NCBI GenBank assembly: GCA_009885545.1
Contig: VFKM01000148.1
Location: 1-41,071, forward strand
Length of the DNA stretch: 41,071 nucleotides
Direction: 5' to 3'
Origin: Flavobacteriales bacterium
GTDB taxonomy: Bacteria > Bacteroidota > Bacteroidia > Flavobacteriales_D > Crocinitomicaceae
Below the pieces are notes generated by a model that saw only the letters and a program-made list of their open reading frames with translations, made no database searches and was not told where the DNA came from. A program made the position numbers and the translations under genes. Shown in pieces: positions 19,033 through 28,491 of this stretch. Position 1 is the first letter of the stretch; each line of letters starts with the position of its first letter.

Positions 19033-20151
19033 ATGAGGTTAATATTTACGTCACTCTTTATTGTTTTTACGTCCAATTTTGTTTTTGCCCAACCTATTGC
19101 AATAATTTCTCCTTCGACAACAACAGTATGTGCGGGTCAATCCATAATTTTTAATAGTGCAAGCACGGGAACAAACCTTAACACTTGGACTTGGTCATTT
19201 GGTAGTGGATTACCTGGGACAGCAAATACCACCGGCCCTCATAGTGTCACATTTCCTTTTGTAGGTTCGTTTAATGTCTGGCTTCAAGTAGAAGATGATT
19301 TTGGTATAGATGATACCACAATACTGATTACTGTCGTTGCTTGTAGTTCTCCTACAGCTGCTTTTGCAATTTCGGATAACGCTATCTGCGAAAACGACTG
19401 TATTACTTACGATAATAACTCAACAACCTCAGGTCCAACTACTTATTTATGGACATTTAGTGGTGGATCACCTGCAACGTCTACAGCATATACACCAACC
19501 TCAATTTGCTATAGCACCTCGGGTACTTATACAACTTCGCTTTTAGTAACAAATTCCTTTGGGAATAATACATATTCACAAAACATTACTGTTCTAGTAC
19601 CTCCAACGATAGTTGCTACCGGTAGTAATTCAGTTGCAGTTGAACCTGGAACGCTTATACAAGTTACTGCTGCTTCTTCACCAGGAGTTATTACGTGGAC
19701 TGCAAATCCATCCAGTCAATTATCAAATTTGGTTTGCGATCCACCTGATTGCTCGGGAGCAAATATAACTGCTGTTTTAACAACAATTTACACAGCAACT
19801 ATAACGACAGATGAGACTTGTACATCAACAGATACGCTAAAAATCACAATTAGCTCTCCAGTAGGTGGATTCACGGTTGGTGTTCCAAATATGTTCTCAC
19901 CTGATGGAAATCCAGACAATGCTATTCTTTATGTTCGAAGTTTTAATGACGTTTTGATATCAACTATGACTTTCAGAGTATTCAATAGATATGGTCAAAT
20001 AGTTTTTGAATCTACTGATCCATCAATCGGATGGGATGGACGTTTTAAAGATAAGGAAGAAAACGCTGGAGTTTTTGTTTACACACTTGATTATGAGCTT
20101 GTTGATGGAACATCTGGTTCAACAAGTGGTAATGTAACATTAGTAAGATAA
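19033..20151 (+). CDS. Secreted PKD-domain protein with a type-B (gliding-motility-associated) T9SS C-terminal domain
   Basis: Signal peptide; PKD-like segments (NTWTWSFGSG, TYLWTFSGGSP); C-terminus VPNMFSPDGNPDNAILYVRSF...FRVFNRYGQIVFESTDPSIGWDGRFKDKEENAGVFVYTLDYEL. Confidence 0.9.
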   Translation: MRLIFTSLFIVFTSNFVFAQPIAIISPSTTTVCAGQSIIFNSASTGTNLNTWTWSFGSGLPGTANTTGPHSVTFPFVGSFNVWLQVEDDFGIDDTTILITVVACSSPTAAFAISDNAICENDCITYDNNSTTSGPTTYLWTFSGGSPATSTAYTPTSICYSTSGTYTTSLLVTNSFGNNTYSQNITVLVPPTIVATGSNSVAVEPGTLIQVTAASSPGVITWTANPSSQLSNLVCDPPDCSGANITAVLTTIYTATITTDETCTSTDTLKITISSPVGGFTVGVPNMFSPDGNPDNAILYVRSFNDVLISTMTFRVFNRYGQIVFESTDPSIGWDGRFKDKEENAGVFVYTLDYELVDGTSGSTSGNVTLVR

Positions 20152-20156
20152 GAATT

Positions 20157-21188
20157 ATGAGAAATAAAATTACATATACGCTTTTATTGACTGCCATTTG
20201 CTCGTTAAATGCTTTTACTCAACAGGACAAACATTTAAGTATGTGGAATGAAAACACATCACAAATTAATCCAGCAGCAGTTGGAATTATGGACGAGAAT
20301 CTTCGTTTCTTAACTAATTTCAGAATACAATGGCTTCCTATTACGGGAAAGGCTTTTAGAACGAATACATTCTCATTTGATACAAAAATTATAACGAGTA
20401 AAATTTCAGATAGCCACTTAGGAATCGGAATAAATTTTTATAATGATCAAACAGGAGATTCTAAATTCATGACCAACAGTTTTTCTGTGCCTATTGGATA
20501 TAACATAGAAATAGACAGAAAAAATTCTTTCTCTCTTGGTATTTCTCCAGGATATATTTCTCAAACATTAATCGGAGGAAACCAAACATGGAACAACCAA
20601 TGGAATGGCTTTAAGTTCGATCAAACTATCGTTAACCCAGAAACGTATAATCAAAAAAATGCGGGTTTTGATATTGGCGCTGGTGTGCAATACAAAGTTG
20701 CTTTTGATGCTACCTCACACATTACTGCTGGGATATCAATGAATCATATAAATCAAAAACAGGATGAGATGTTTAAACAATTTAACTTTCATTTAAGTGC
20801 AACAAAATTTGATTCATATAGACGTTTTGGTTTTTCACCGCAAGTTTTAGTTTCCTTGATGGGCCCAAATAATAATATATTGATAGGTTCATCTTTCGAT
20901 CATGAACTTTTTGAAAGTTCTCAGCGTACGGATTACGTGCAACGCTCATTTATTTCTTACGGATTTTTCATGAGGTGGAGGGATGCACTGATAATTACAG
21001 CTTCATTCAAAACTAAAGGATTTAAATTCGGTTTGGGTTATGATTTAAATTTATCGAAATTAAGTTCTGCTACTAGGTCTTCAGGAGCAATTGAACTTTT
21101 CTTAAAATATTCGATTGTTTCAGATCCAAATGCAAAAATTGGTGATAGAAAATTATTCCGTTGGAAAGGCGGAGGCGGAGGATTGTAA
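20157..21188 (+). CDS. PorP/SprF-family type IX secretion system membrane protein
   Basis: QQDKHLSMWNENTSQINPAAVGIMDENLRFLTNFRIQW N-terminus; beta-barrel pattern; 5 nt after the CTD-bearing gene. Confidence 0.92.
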   Translation: MRNKITYTLLLTAICSLNAFTQQDKHLSMWNENTSQINPAAVGIMDENLRFLTNFRIQWLPITGKAFRTNTFSFDTKIITSKISDSHLGIGINFYNDQTGDSKFMTNSFSVPIGYNIEIDRKNSFSLGISPGYISQTLIGGNQTWNNQWNGFKFDQTIVNPETYNQKNAGFDIGAGVQYKVAFDATSHITAGISMNHINQKQDEMFKQFNFHLSATKFDSYRRFGFSPQVLVSLMGPNNNILIGSSFDHELFESSQRTDYVQRSFISYGFFMRWRDALIITASFKTKGFKFGLGYDLNLSKLSSATRSSGAIELFLKYSIVSDPNAKIGDRKLFRWKGGGGGL

Positions 21189-21205
21189 ATTCACCTGAAA
21201 ATACT

Positions 21206-21245
21206 GAGGGTAGTTCATTAACTAAATGTTCTACCCTCTTTTTTT
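21206..21245 (+). terminator. Rho-independent terminator of the porP/sprF transcript
   Basis: GAGGGTAG (21206-21213) pairs perfectly with CTACCCTC (21231-21238), with an inner CATT/AATG pairing and a following T7 run. Confidence 0.85.
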
Positions 21246-22147
21246 GCTATCATTTTCCCTCCTTGGATTCCACCTGTATGAACGAACAAAATAGAACAAT
21301 CTTGAACATTCATTTTTTCTATCCAATCAAATAAAGCGAATAAGGTTTTACCAGTATAGACTGGATCAAGTGGAACATTCGTTTTGGAATAAAACTCTTC
21401 CATAAAGACAAGAAGTTCATTTGTGTACTTTCCGTATCCACCAAAATGATAATCTGACAATACCTCTACTCTATTCAATATTTCATTTGAAAAAGAATCC
21501 TCAAACCCAGAATGATTATATAAGTTTTTCATTTCACCAATGGAATCAAATCCTTTTAAAACAGGGACAACATTTAACATTGACTTTTCTGGTAATGAAA
21601 GTAAGATACCTGCACTTGTGGTTGTCGTTCCCTGAGCAACAAAGACATAATCAAAATCATTTGTCGTTTCTAAAAGAATCTGTTGACAGCCAATCAAACC
21701 GTAATAATTACTTCCACCTTCTGGAATAATATGATAATTAGAATATTCATATGACACTTCCTCTTGAAAAAATTTTTCATTTCTTAAAGAATATTTATCT
21801 CTGGAAATAAAAACCAATTGCATCCCCATTGTTTCACAGTTCTTCAAGGTATCATTGGATGAACTATTTAATTCTTCTCCCCTTACTATACCAATAGATT
21901 TTATTCCAATTTTCTGACACGCAGCAGCTGTTGCCAACAAATGATTTGAAAATGCTCCACCAAATGTTAATATCCCTTCATTTTTCATTTGAATAGCATA
22001 GTCAACATTGTATTTCAATTTTCTCCATTTATTGCCAGAAACATTTTCATCAATAAGATCGTCTCTTTTAATATATAATTTGATTGAACGTTCATTCAAA
22101 GATTCTATCTCAACTTTTTGTATGATGGATTTTTCTATATTGAACAT
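21218..22147 (-). CDS. PLP-dependent ACC deaminase / D-cysteine desulfhydrase-like protein
   Basis: LYIKRDDLIDENVSGNKWRKLKYN, LTFGGAFSNHLLATAAACQKIGI, VFVAQGTTTTSAG, LFVHTGGIQGG. Confidence 0.9.
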   Translation of the reverse strand: MFNIEKSIIQKVEIESLNERSIKLYIKRDDLIDENVSGNKWRKLKYNVDYAIQMKNEGILTFGGAFSNHLLATAAACQKIGIKSIGIVRGEELNSSSNDTLKNCETMGMQLVFISRDKYSLRNEKFFQEEVSYEYSNYHIIPEGGSNYYGLIGCQQILLETTNDFDYVFVAQGTTTTSAGILLSLPEKSMLNVVPVLKGFDSIGEMKNLYNHSGFEDSFSNEILNRVEVLSDYHFGGYGKYTNELLVFMEEFYSKTNVPLDPVYTGKTLFALFDWIEKMNVQDCSILFVHTGGIQGGKMIAKKEGRTFS

Positions 22148-22206
22148 TGACTAGTGTGCGATTTTTTTAACAAATGATGTTTGATGGAAGTTATGTTTTG
22201 AAATGG

Positions 22207-22214
22207 TATTTTTG
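22207..22214 (+). promoter_or_regulatory. -7 element TATTTTTG upstream of the DUF5522 gene
   Basis: Exact TAnnTTTG 4 nt before the ATG at 22219; a TTTG lies at 22180-22183. Confidence 0.35.
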
Positions 22215-22218
22215 TTCT

Positions 22219-22410
22219 ATGGAAAATGATATGTCAGGTTTTTCAAAAAAAAATCAATTAGCAGAGGATGATTATTACTTAAGTCCTGAAGGTTATATTG
22301 TTTTCACTGAAAAATATCATCTTAAAAGAGGTCATTGTTGCAAAAGTGGATGTAAACACTGTCCTTATGGGTTTGATATAAAAACCGGAGAGATTAAACA
22401 AAATCAATGA
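22219..22410 (+). CDS. DUF5522 small cysteine-rich protein (start moved from 22174)
   Basis: YYLSPEGYIVFTEKYHLKRGHCCKSGCKHCPYGF. The true start is probably 22219 or 22231. Confidence 0.85.
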   Translation: MENDMSGFSKKNQLAEDDYYLSPEGYIVFTEKYHLKRGHCCKSGCKHCPYGFDIKTGEIKQNQ

Positions 22411-22946
22411 ACACCATTCTCTGGGTACTTCCCTTTGAATTGTCCCATAATCCCTTTGATATAAACAATATCGGCATCAACGTCGCCTGTTGGATAATAA
22501 ATACTATGAAAACCTCCAATTTTCTTTTCATAGTCCATATAACAAATATAGATTGGCACTTTTGCTTTTACAGCAATGTAATAAAATCCCTTTTTCCAAT
22601 TCGGATTGTAGCTCCTTGTTCCTTCAGGGGTGAAAACCATAAATAATTTTTCATGTTCATTAAAAAGTTTAACAGCCATATCAGTAATATTGTTGTTTTT
22701 CTTTCTGTCCACAGGAATTCCTCCGATTGCCTTTAAAAACCATCCTAATGGAGGAAAAAACAAATCATTCTTTATTAATATTTTTGGTTTGATTCCGTAC
22801 ATTACAAATGCCATTCTACCAATAACAAAATCCCAGTTAGATGTATGAGGACCTACAACAATTACACATTTTTCAACTCCTTCTGGAGATCGTTGATCAA
22901 TTTTCCAACCGGATAATTTCAAAAGAAGACGCACTAAATATTTCAT
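22404..22946 (-). CDS. 1-acyl-sn-glycerol-3-phosphate acyltransferase-like protein (start moved from 22952)
   Basis: VVGPHTSNWDFVIGR (HxxxxD-like), GGIPVDRKK, FTPEGTRSYNPNWKKGFYYIA. Confidence 0.85.
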   Translation of the reverse strand: MKYLVRLLLKLSGWKIDQRSPEGVEKCVIVVGPHTSNWDFVIGRMAFVMYGIKPKILIKNDLFFPPLGWFLKAIGGIPVDRKKNNNITDMAVKLFNEHEKLFMVFTPEGTRSYNPNWKKGFYYIAVKAKVPIYICYMDYEKKIGGFHSIYYPTGDVDADIVYIKGIMGQFKGKYPENGVH

Positions 22947-22949
22947 ACG

Positions 22950-22957
22950 CAAAGTTA
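22950..22957 (-). promoter_or_regulatory. -7 element TAACTTTG for the acyltransferase gene
   Basis: Exact TAnnTTTG, 3 nt before the ATG at 22946; the ORF-track TTG start is part of it. Confidence 0.45.
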
Positions 22958-22988
22958 AGTATTAAACAAATACCTTTACTTTTACACC

Positions 22989-24353
22989 ATGTATTTTAGA
23001 AAGAGCTTTTTTCAATTTTTATCAATTACTATTCTACTTATTTTCACGTGGCTTTTTCTATTTTTCAATCAAGCAATTTTAGCTAAAAACTCCAACAATA
23101 ATCTCCTTCACGTGCCGAATAACGCAAGTTTTGCCATACGTATAGATGGGAGAGAACTTGTAGAAAAAACTATTTTTTCCATTTTCTTGGAATCAAAAGA
23201 CGAAGTTGTAATTTCCTTATTACAAGAATTAATTTCTAAAAAATCCACTAATAAAGGTCAATTCAAGAATTATGGTATTGACTATTTATCTGATATAGTA
23301 ATTTTTGAAATCCCTTATAAAAGGAATTCCATTCAAGGAATTCTTGTAAATATTAATAACGAGCATCTTTTTTCTAAAAACTTGAAAAACTCTAAAAATG
23401 TTTATGCTTGTTCAAAAGATGTAGGTGTGATTTTTAATTATTTAAGCTTTAAAAATCAAATTTCTATTTCAGAATTAAAAAAGATTGCAAACAATATCGT
23501 AAAAACTAGCACTGATAATTCAATTAAACATTTCATCACCAATCATAGTTCAGGAAAATTTATTGAGACTTTTTCTCAAAAAAGCAACTTTGATCAATCA
23601 GCTTATTTTGAAAAATCCAATATTCTATTTGAATTACACGAAAACAGTTTGATGTTGTCCGGTAAACTAAGTGCAAATTCAAGTAGTTCTAAAATTAAAC
23701 CCTTAAATAAAATTGTTAAACCCAAAGGATTCCATTTTTCGAGTACTATTATTCCAACAATTCTTGTGGATTCTCTTAATGGATGGCTAAATCAATTTTC
23801 GATTAAAACCCCTTTAATAAGTAGTATTTCATTCAATTTAATAGAAACAAAAATAATTAATCACTCATCGGGTTTCTTTGTGATTCCCCAAATCGAATTA
23901 TTCCTTGAATTTGAAGAAAATTTCTCAATTCAAGAATTTCTATCATCATCAGAGTTAATGGCATATTTAGACTATTCCTTGCAGGATGCCTCTATTAGTT
24001 TTCAAGACGAAAAATTATATTTCAAACAATTAACATCAAATTCAATTTACATTGGAATTAATGAAAACCCGATTTTCAAAGCCGTTGATGCAAATGAAAC
24101 AGTCAAAATACAAGGAGATTTAAAAGCGTTAACGTCAATCAAAGGAGGCGGGATGATGACAGCATTTCTAGAAATGATTCCTATTTATGGTGCAAGTAAA
24201 AACTTGGCAAAACATACAGAGTCATTGGACTTAATTCTTGTCAAAACCGATGCCATTACTATTGATTTGAAAGGCGAATTAAAATTCAAAAAAGATCATT
24301 ATCCAATGAATGAATTGATAAAATTCCTACTCGTTGGCCAATTGTTGGATTAG
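22989..24353 (+). CDS. Hypothetical membrane-anchored or exported protein, 454 aa
   Basis: N-terminal hydrophobic segment FLSITILLIFTWLFLFFNQAILA; intact ORF; no family recognised with confidence. Confidence 0.75.
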   Translation: MYFRKSFFQFLSITILLIFTWLFLFFNQAILAKNSNNNLLHVPNNASFAIRIDGRELVEKTIFSIFLESKDEVVISLLQELISKKSTNKGQFKNYGIDYLSDIVIFEIPYKRNSIQGILVNINNEHLFSKNLKNSKNVYACSKDVGVIFNYLSFKNQISISELKKIANNIVKTSTDNSIKHFITNHSSGKFIETFSQKSNFDQSAYFEKSNILFELHENSLMLSGKLSANSSSSKIKPLNKIVKPKGFHFSSTIIPTILVDSLNGWLNQFSIKTPLISSISFNLIETKIINHSSGFFVIPQIELFLEFEENFSIQEFLSSSELMAYLDYSLQDASISFQDEKLYFKQLTSNSIYIGINENPIFKAVDANETVKIQGDLKALTSIKGGGMMTAFLEMIPIYGASKNLAKHTESLDLILVKTDAITIDLKGELKFKKDHYPMNELIKFLLVGQLLD

Positions 24354-25112
24354 TTCATTCAAATATTTCGGAGCATATTTCAATCGCGAACCATACCAAG
24401 AAAACATTTCACCATCTACAATCAAAACTTTAGAAGTCGGATATTTCTTTTTCATTTCAAGTACATCCTCTTCTTTAAACGGATAGGGTTCAGAGCTTAA
24501 GAAAATTAAATCTGGTTGATTGACAACATCATCTTCCAATTCGGGATAACGATTTTCAACACAAAAATTATCAAATCCTATTTCTTGTATTATTGCATCT
24601 ATGAAAGTAGCTTTACCCGCTACGTAATATGGTTTTTTCCAAATGAAATAGAGTACGCTTTTAATTGAAATTGGAAGAATTATTTTTGAGAATTCTCGTT
24701 TAATGTCTGCCACAATTTGGTTTGCAACGATTATTGAATTAGTTATATCTCCAAGTTGTTCGATCATTTCATACGATTCATCCAAGGTTGAAATATCACT
24801 CATCCAAACAGGCGCTATCTCTTTTAATAATTCAATGTCTTCTTTTGTGTTTTCCTCTTTGTTTCCAATTATTAAATCAGGTTTCAAAGAACGAATGGCA
24901 TCGATATTAAGTTGTTTTGTCCCACCTACTCTCGTCTTATTATTAAACCATCTTTCAGGATGAATACAAAACTTGGTTATTCCAACAACCTTTTCATCCA
25001 ACCCTAAATCACATAAAAGTTCAGTTTGAGATGGAACTAAAGAAACAATCCGACTTGGAAATTCTTCCAGTCGGATTGTATTATTCATTTGATCTGTAAA
25101 ATATTTTGCCAT
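24327..25112 (-). CDS. Helical-backbone metal receptor / BtuF-like periplasmic-binding fold protein
   Basis: RIVSLVPSQTELLCDLGLDEKVVGITKFCIHPERW, AIRSLKPDLIIGNKEENTKEDIELL; no signal peptide visible. Confidence 0.85.
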   Translation of the reverse strand: MAKYFTDQMNNTIRLEEFPSRIVSLVPSQTELLCDLGLDEKVVGITKFCIHPERWFNNKTRVGGTKQLNIDAIRSLKPDLIIGNKEENTKEDIELLKEIAPVWMSDISTLDESYEMIEQLGDITNSIIVANQIVADIKREFSKIILPISIKSVLYFIWKKPYYVAGKATFIDAIIQEIGFDNFCVENRYPELEDDVVNQPDLIFLSSEPYPFKEEDVLEMKKKYPTSKVLIVDGEMFSWYGSRLKYAPKYLNELIQQLANE

Positions 25113-26473
25113 TAAGACATTGCCGAGATGATATCGTAACGTGTTACAATATGATGTCCACCTTCTGGCATTTCTACCAATACAGCTGGTGTATTTTTAT
25201 TTATCAATTTACACAATTCGTCTAAATGAGTTGCAGCTTTCACAATTGGAAAAGCAGCATTCATGATTGTTGAAATAGGTGCATTTCTTAATTCTGGATT
25301 TTCGACTAACAATTGGTAAACGTCACTATCATCTATTGACCCAACAAATTTTCCATCCTTCATAACAGGAATTTGAGAAATTGAAAATTTACGCATTGCA
25401 GCAATGGCATGTGAAACCAATTCTTCAGCATATAGTGTTACTAATGGTGTATTTCTGTGTTGTGCGACTAATTCACCTGCTGTTTTAAATTCTTCATCTA
25501 AAAACCCTCGTTCACGCATCCAATCATCGTTGAACATTTTTCCAACATACCTACTTCCATGGTCATGGAATAAAACAACTACAACATCATCGGCCGTTAG
25601 TTGGTCTTTTAATTGAAGTAATCCTTTGATAGCAGATCCAGCAGAATTACCAACAAAAATCCCTTCTTCACGTGCAATTTTGCGTGTGTAAACAGCAGCA
25701 TCTTTATCGGTTACTTTTTCAAATAAATCAATCACATCAAAATCAACATTTTCAGGTAAGATATCTTCACCAATTCCTTCTGTGATATAAGGATAAATCT
25801 CATTTTCATCAAAGATTCCAGTTTCCTTGTATTTCTTAAAAACCGAACCATATGTATCTATTCCCCAAATTTTAATGTTCGGATTTTTTTCTTTTAAATA
25901 TTTCCCGACTCCAGAGATTGTTCCTCCAGTTCCAACACCAACAACGAAATGGGTGATTTTACCACCAGTTTGCTCCCAAATTTCAGGCCCAGTAGACTCA
26001 TAATGAGCGGTTCTATTCGATAAATTGTCATATTGATTAGCATACCACGAATTAGGTGTTTCTTCTGCCAATCTTCTTGAAACTGAATAATATGAACGAG
26101 GATCAGTTGGCTCAACAGCGGTTGGACAAACTACTACCTCTGCTCCTACTGCTCTTAAAATATCCATTTTTTCTTTGGATTGTTTGTCATTCAATACACA
26201 AATCAATTTATATCCTTTGATAATGCATCCTAAAGCTAAACCCATTCCGGTATTCCCAGAAGTCCCTTCAATAATCGTTCCTCCAGGCTTTAACAAACCT
26301 GCTTTCTCAGCATCTTCAATCATTTTGATCGCCATTCTATCCTTTACTGAATTTCCAGGATTTGTAGTCTCTACTTTTGCTAAAACTGTTGCTTTAATAT
26401 CTTTCGTTACTACGTTTAACTTTACAAGAGGCGTGTTTCCAATTGTTTCAAGAATATTATTATAAAATTTCAT
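25112..26473 (-). CDS. Cystathionine beta-synthase-type PLP enzyme with C-terminal CBS domain pair
   Basis: ETIGNTPLVKLN, TTNPGNSVKDRMA, EGTSGNTGMGLAL, GVGTGGTISGVGKYLKEKNP; CBS domains ISQIPVMKDGKFVGSIDDSDVYQLL. Confidence 0.93.
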   Translation of the reverse strand: MKFYNNILETIGNTPLVKLNVVTKDIKATVLAKVETTNPGNSVKDRMAIKMIEDAEKAGLLKPGGTIIEGTSGNTGMGLALGCIIKGYKLICVLNDKQSKEKMDILRAVGAEVVVCPTAVEPTDPRSYYSVSRRLAEETPNSWYANQYDNLSNRTAHYESTGPEIWEQTGGKITHFVVGVGTGGTISGVGKYLKEKNPNIKIWGIDTYGSVFKKYKETGIFDENEIYPYITEGIGEDILPENVDFDVIDLFEKVTDKDAAVYTRKIAREEGIFVGNSAGSAIKGLLQLKDQLTADDVVVVLFHDHGSRYVGKMFNDDWMRERGFLDEEFKTAGELVAQHRNTPLVTLYAEELVSHAIAAMRKFSISQIPVMKDGKFVGSIDDSDVYQLLVENPELRNAPISTIMNAAFPIVKAATHLDELCKLINKNTPAVLVEMPEGGHHIVTRYDIISAMS

Positions 26474-26593
26474 TGTATATTTTTTGCGTAAAGATAAGGA
26501 ACCAAAATTCTAATCACGAATAATAGGATTCCCAAAATAATAATTAATTTCGGTATGATTTCTGTAAACCTCTTTTGACATTAAAACTATCCT

Positions 26594-27634
26594 ATGAAAC
26601 TATTACTTTCATCATCATCAATTTTCACATTATTATTACTAATAAATTCTTGTGCCGGTACACTTAACATGCGAGTTGAAGTAAAGCGACCTGCATTAAT
26701 TACAATTTCACAAGATATTCAGTCCATTGCTGTCTTGAATAGGTCGCTACCTTTTGGTAATCCATCAATAGAAAGCACTATTACATTAGAAAAACCAGCT
26801 CAAGACAAAGAACTTTCTGAAAATTGCTTAAGAGGTTTAGTAGATCTATTAAACACGAGTAACCGCTTTAAAGTTAAAAGGTGTGACAATGTAATGTTTG
26901 CCTCAGACCCAAAAAGTTTAACTTTTGGCAAGCCGATGGACTGGGACGTTGTAGAAAAATTATGCACTGAATACGAGGTCGATGCTTTAATCGTTTTGGA
27001 ATATTTCGACACAGATTTTAGTGTGTTAAATCCAGGAGCAACAGCAGCAAATGCAATTGGAAATGTTATAAATGGTAATCAAGCTGAAGTAAAAGTTACA
27101 GGAACAGCAAAATCGTTTTGTGGATACCGTGTTTATTATCCAAAAACGAAATCAATTTTGTACGAAGATAACTTTGATTACAAAAAAACTTGGTCGCAAA
27201 GTTCAACGAATCCTATTGAAGCAGTAGCGAAATTGATAAAGAAAAATGACGCTTTATATGATGTAAGCTATGAAACGGGACAAGAATTTGCGATGAACAT
27301 AATTCCTTTGTTTTACTGGGAAAATCGTGATATGTACAAAGGTAAAAAGGGAGATATGGAACGTGGACAAAGACAAGCAATAGCGAAAGACTGGGAAGGT
27401 GCTTTAAAAACGTGGACTGAAGTATATGAAATGAACTACAAATCAAAAATTAAGGCAAAAGCTGCGTTTAATGCTGCACTGGCTTGCGAAGTTCTTGGGA
27501 ATTTAACCGACGCACAAATGTGGGTTCAAAGAGCTTACATAGAAGATGGGAAAGACGAAGCAAAAATTTATTCTGATATCATTGATTTCCGTTTACGTGA
27601 ACAAGCTAAATTAAAAGAACAAACAGGAGAATAG
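26594..27634 (+). CDS. DUF6340-like lipoprotein
   Basis: Lipobox LLLINSCAG; C-terminal TPR-like segment (WEGALKTWTEVYEMNYKSKIKAKAAFNAALACEVLGNL). Confidence 0.75.
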   Translation: MKLLLSSSSIFTLLLLINSCAGTLNMRVEVKRPALITISQDIQSIAVLNRSLPFGNPSIESTITLEKPAQDKELSENCLRGLVDLLNTSNRFKVKRCDNVMFASDPKSLTFGKPMDWDVVEKLCTEYEVDALIVLEYFDTDFSVLNPGATAANAIGNVINGNQAEVKVTGTAKSFCGYRVYYPKTKSILYEDNFDYKKTWSQSSTNPIEAVAKLIKKNDALYDVSYETGQEFAMNIIPLFYWENRDMYKGKKGDMERGQRQAIAKDWEGALKTWTEVYEMNYKSKIKAKAAFNAALACEVLGNLTDAQMWVQRAYIEDGKDEAKIYSDIIDFRLREQAKLKEQTGE

Positions 27635-27635
27635 C

Positions 27636-28391
27636 TTAATTCTTTTTGAAAAATTTAACTGATACAATCGGTAGAATAAAAATCATTAAAGTCAGTACAG
27701 AAATGAACAAATCAAACTCTTCTGATTCAATCCATTTGTAATTCGGATTGAAGTGAACCAACATTGAGAAGCATAATTTCAATCCTAAAATACCAATAAC
27801 AATAAAGGCTGATTTCTCAAGAAAAGCGTATTTTTCCATTAAAACTACAAATGATTTGGCAACATACCTCATCGCTAGAATTCCAATAAAAACTCCTATA
27901 CAAATAACAAAGTAGTTTTTAGACATTGAAACAACCGCAAAAATATTGTCAATTGAAAATACAATGTCCATAAATTCTACTGCCAAAACAGTCGACCAAA
28001 AAACGCCAATAAGACCAACTGTAGAACGATAAATTATACTTTTTTTAGTGTCTGAAACGGTTTCTTTTGCTTCAACTGCCGCACTTTTACTAAAGAAACT
28101 GAAACACATCCAAATTAAATACAACCCTCCAAGTGGTTTTAACCACCATATTTCTAAGATAGATTCTACTAAAACCAATGCTATACCTCTAAATAAATAC
28201 GCTCCAATTATTCCATAACGCAATGCTTTGGATTGTTGTTCTTTGGGTAAATCTTTAACCATTGTGGCTAAGACAGCAGCGTTGTCAAATGAGAGGATTA
28301 CCTCCAATAATAGTATGCTCAAAATTAAAAAAACAGCATTCAATGGCTTTGTCGCAAGCATTGTGACTAAATCATTCCATTGTTCTATCAT
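27636..28391 (-). CDS. TerC-family integral membrane protein
   Basis: EVILSFDNAAVLATMVKDLP and AVEFMDIVFSIDNIFAVVSMS paired TerC motifs. Confidence 0.92.
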   Translation of the reverse strand: MIEQWNDLVTMLATKPLNAVFLILSILLLEVILSFDNAAVLATMVKDLPKEQQSKALRYGIIGAYLFRGIALVLVESILEIWWLKPLGGLYLIWMCFSFFSKSAAVEAKETVSDTKKSIIYRSTVGLIGVFWSTVLAVEFMDIVFSIDNIFAVVSMSKNYFVICIGVFIGILAMRYVAKSFVVLMEKYAFLEKSAFIVIGILGLKLCFSMLVHFNPNYKWIESEEFDLFISVLTLMIFILPIVSVKFFKKN

Positions 28392-28467
28392 CTTTATTCA
28401 GCTATTTTTAAGATTGTAAAGATAGTTTTTTTGAGTTTTAAATCGACCAATTATTCTTTAAATTCAG

Positions 28468-28475
28468 TAGTTTTG
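28468..28475 (+). promoter_or_regulatory. -7 element TAGTTTTG for uvrB
   Basis: Exact TAnnTTTG 17 nt before the uvrB ATG (28493 region); no clear -33 TTG at normal spacing. Confidence 0.4.
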
Positions 28476-28491
28476 TTAGAAAGACAAACCC

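Noticed and set aside
27620-27660. Possible terminator hairpin between the DUF6340 and TerC genes
   Set aside because: Only a 4-bp GAAT/ATTC stem near T/A runs; not convincing.
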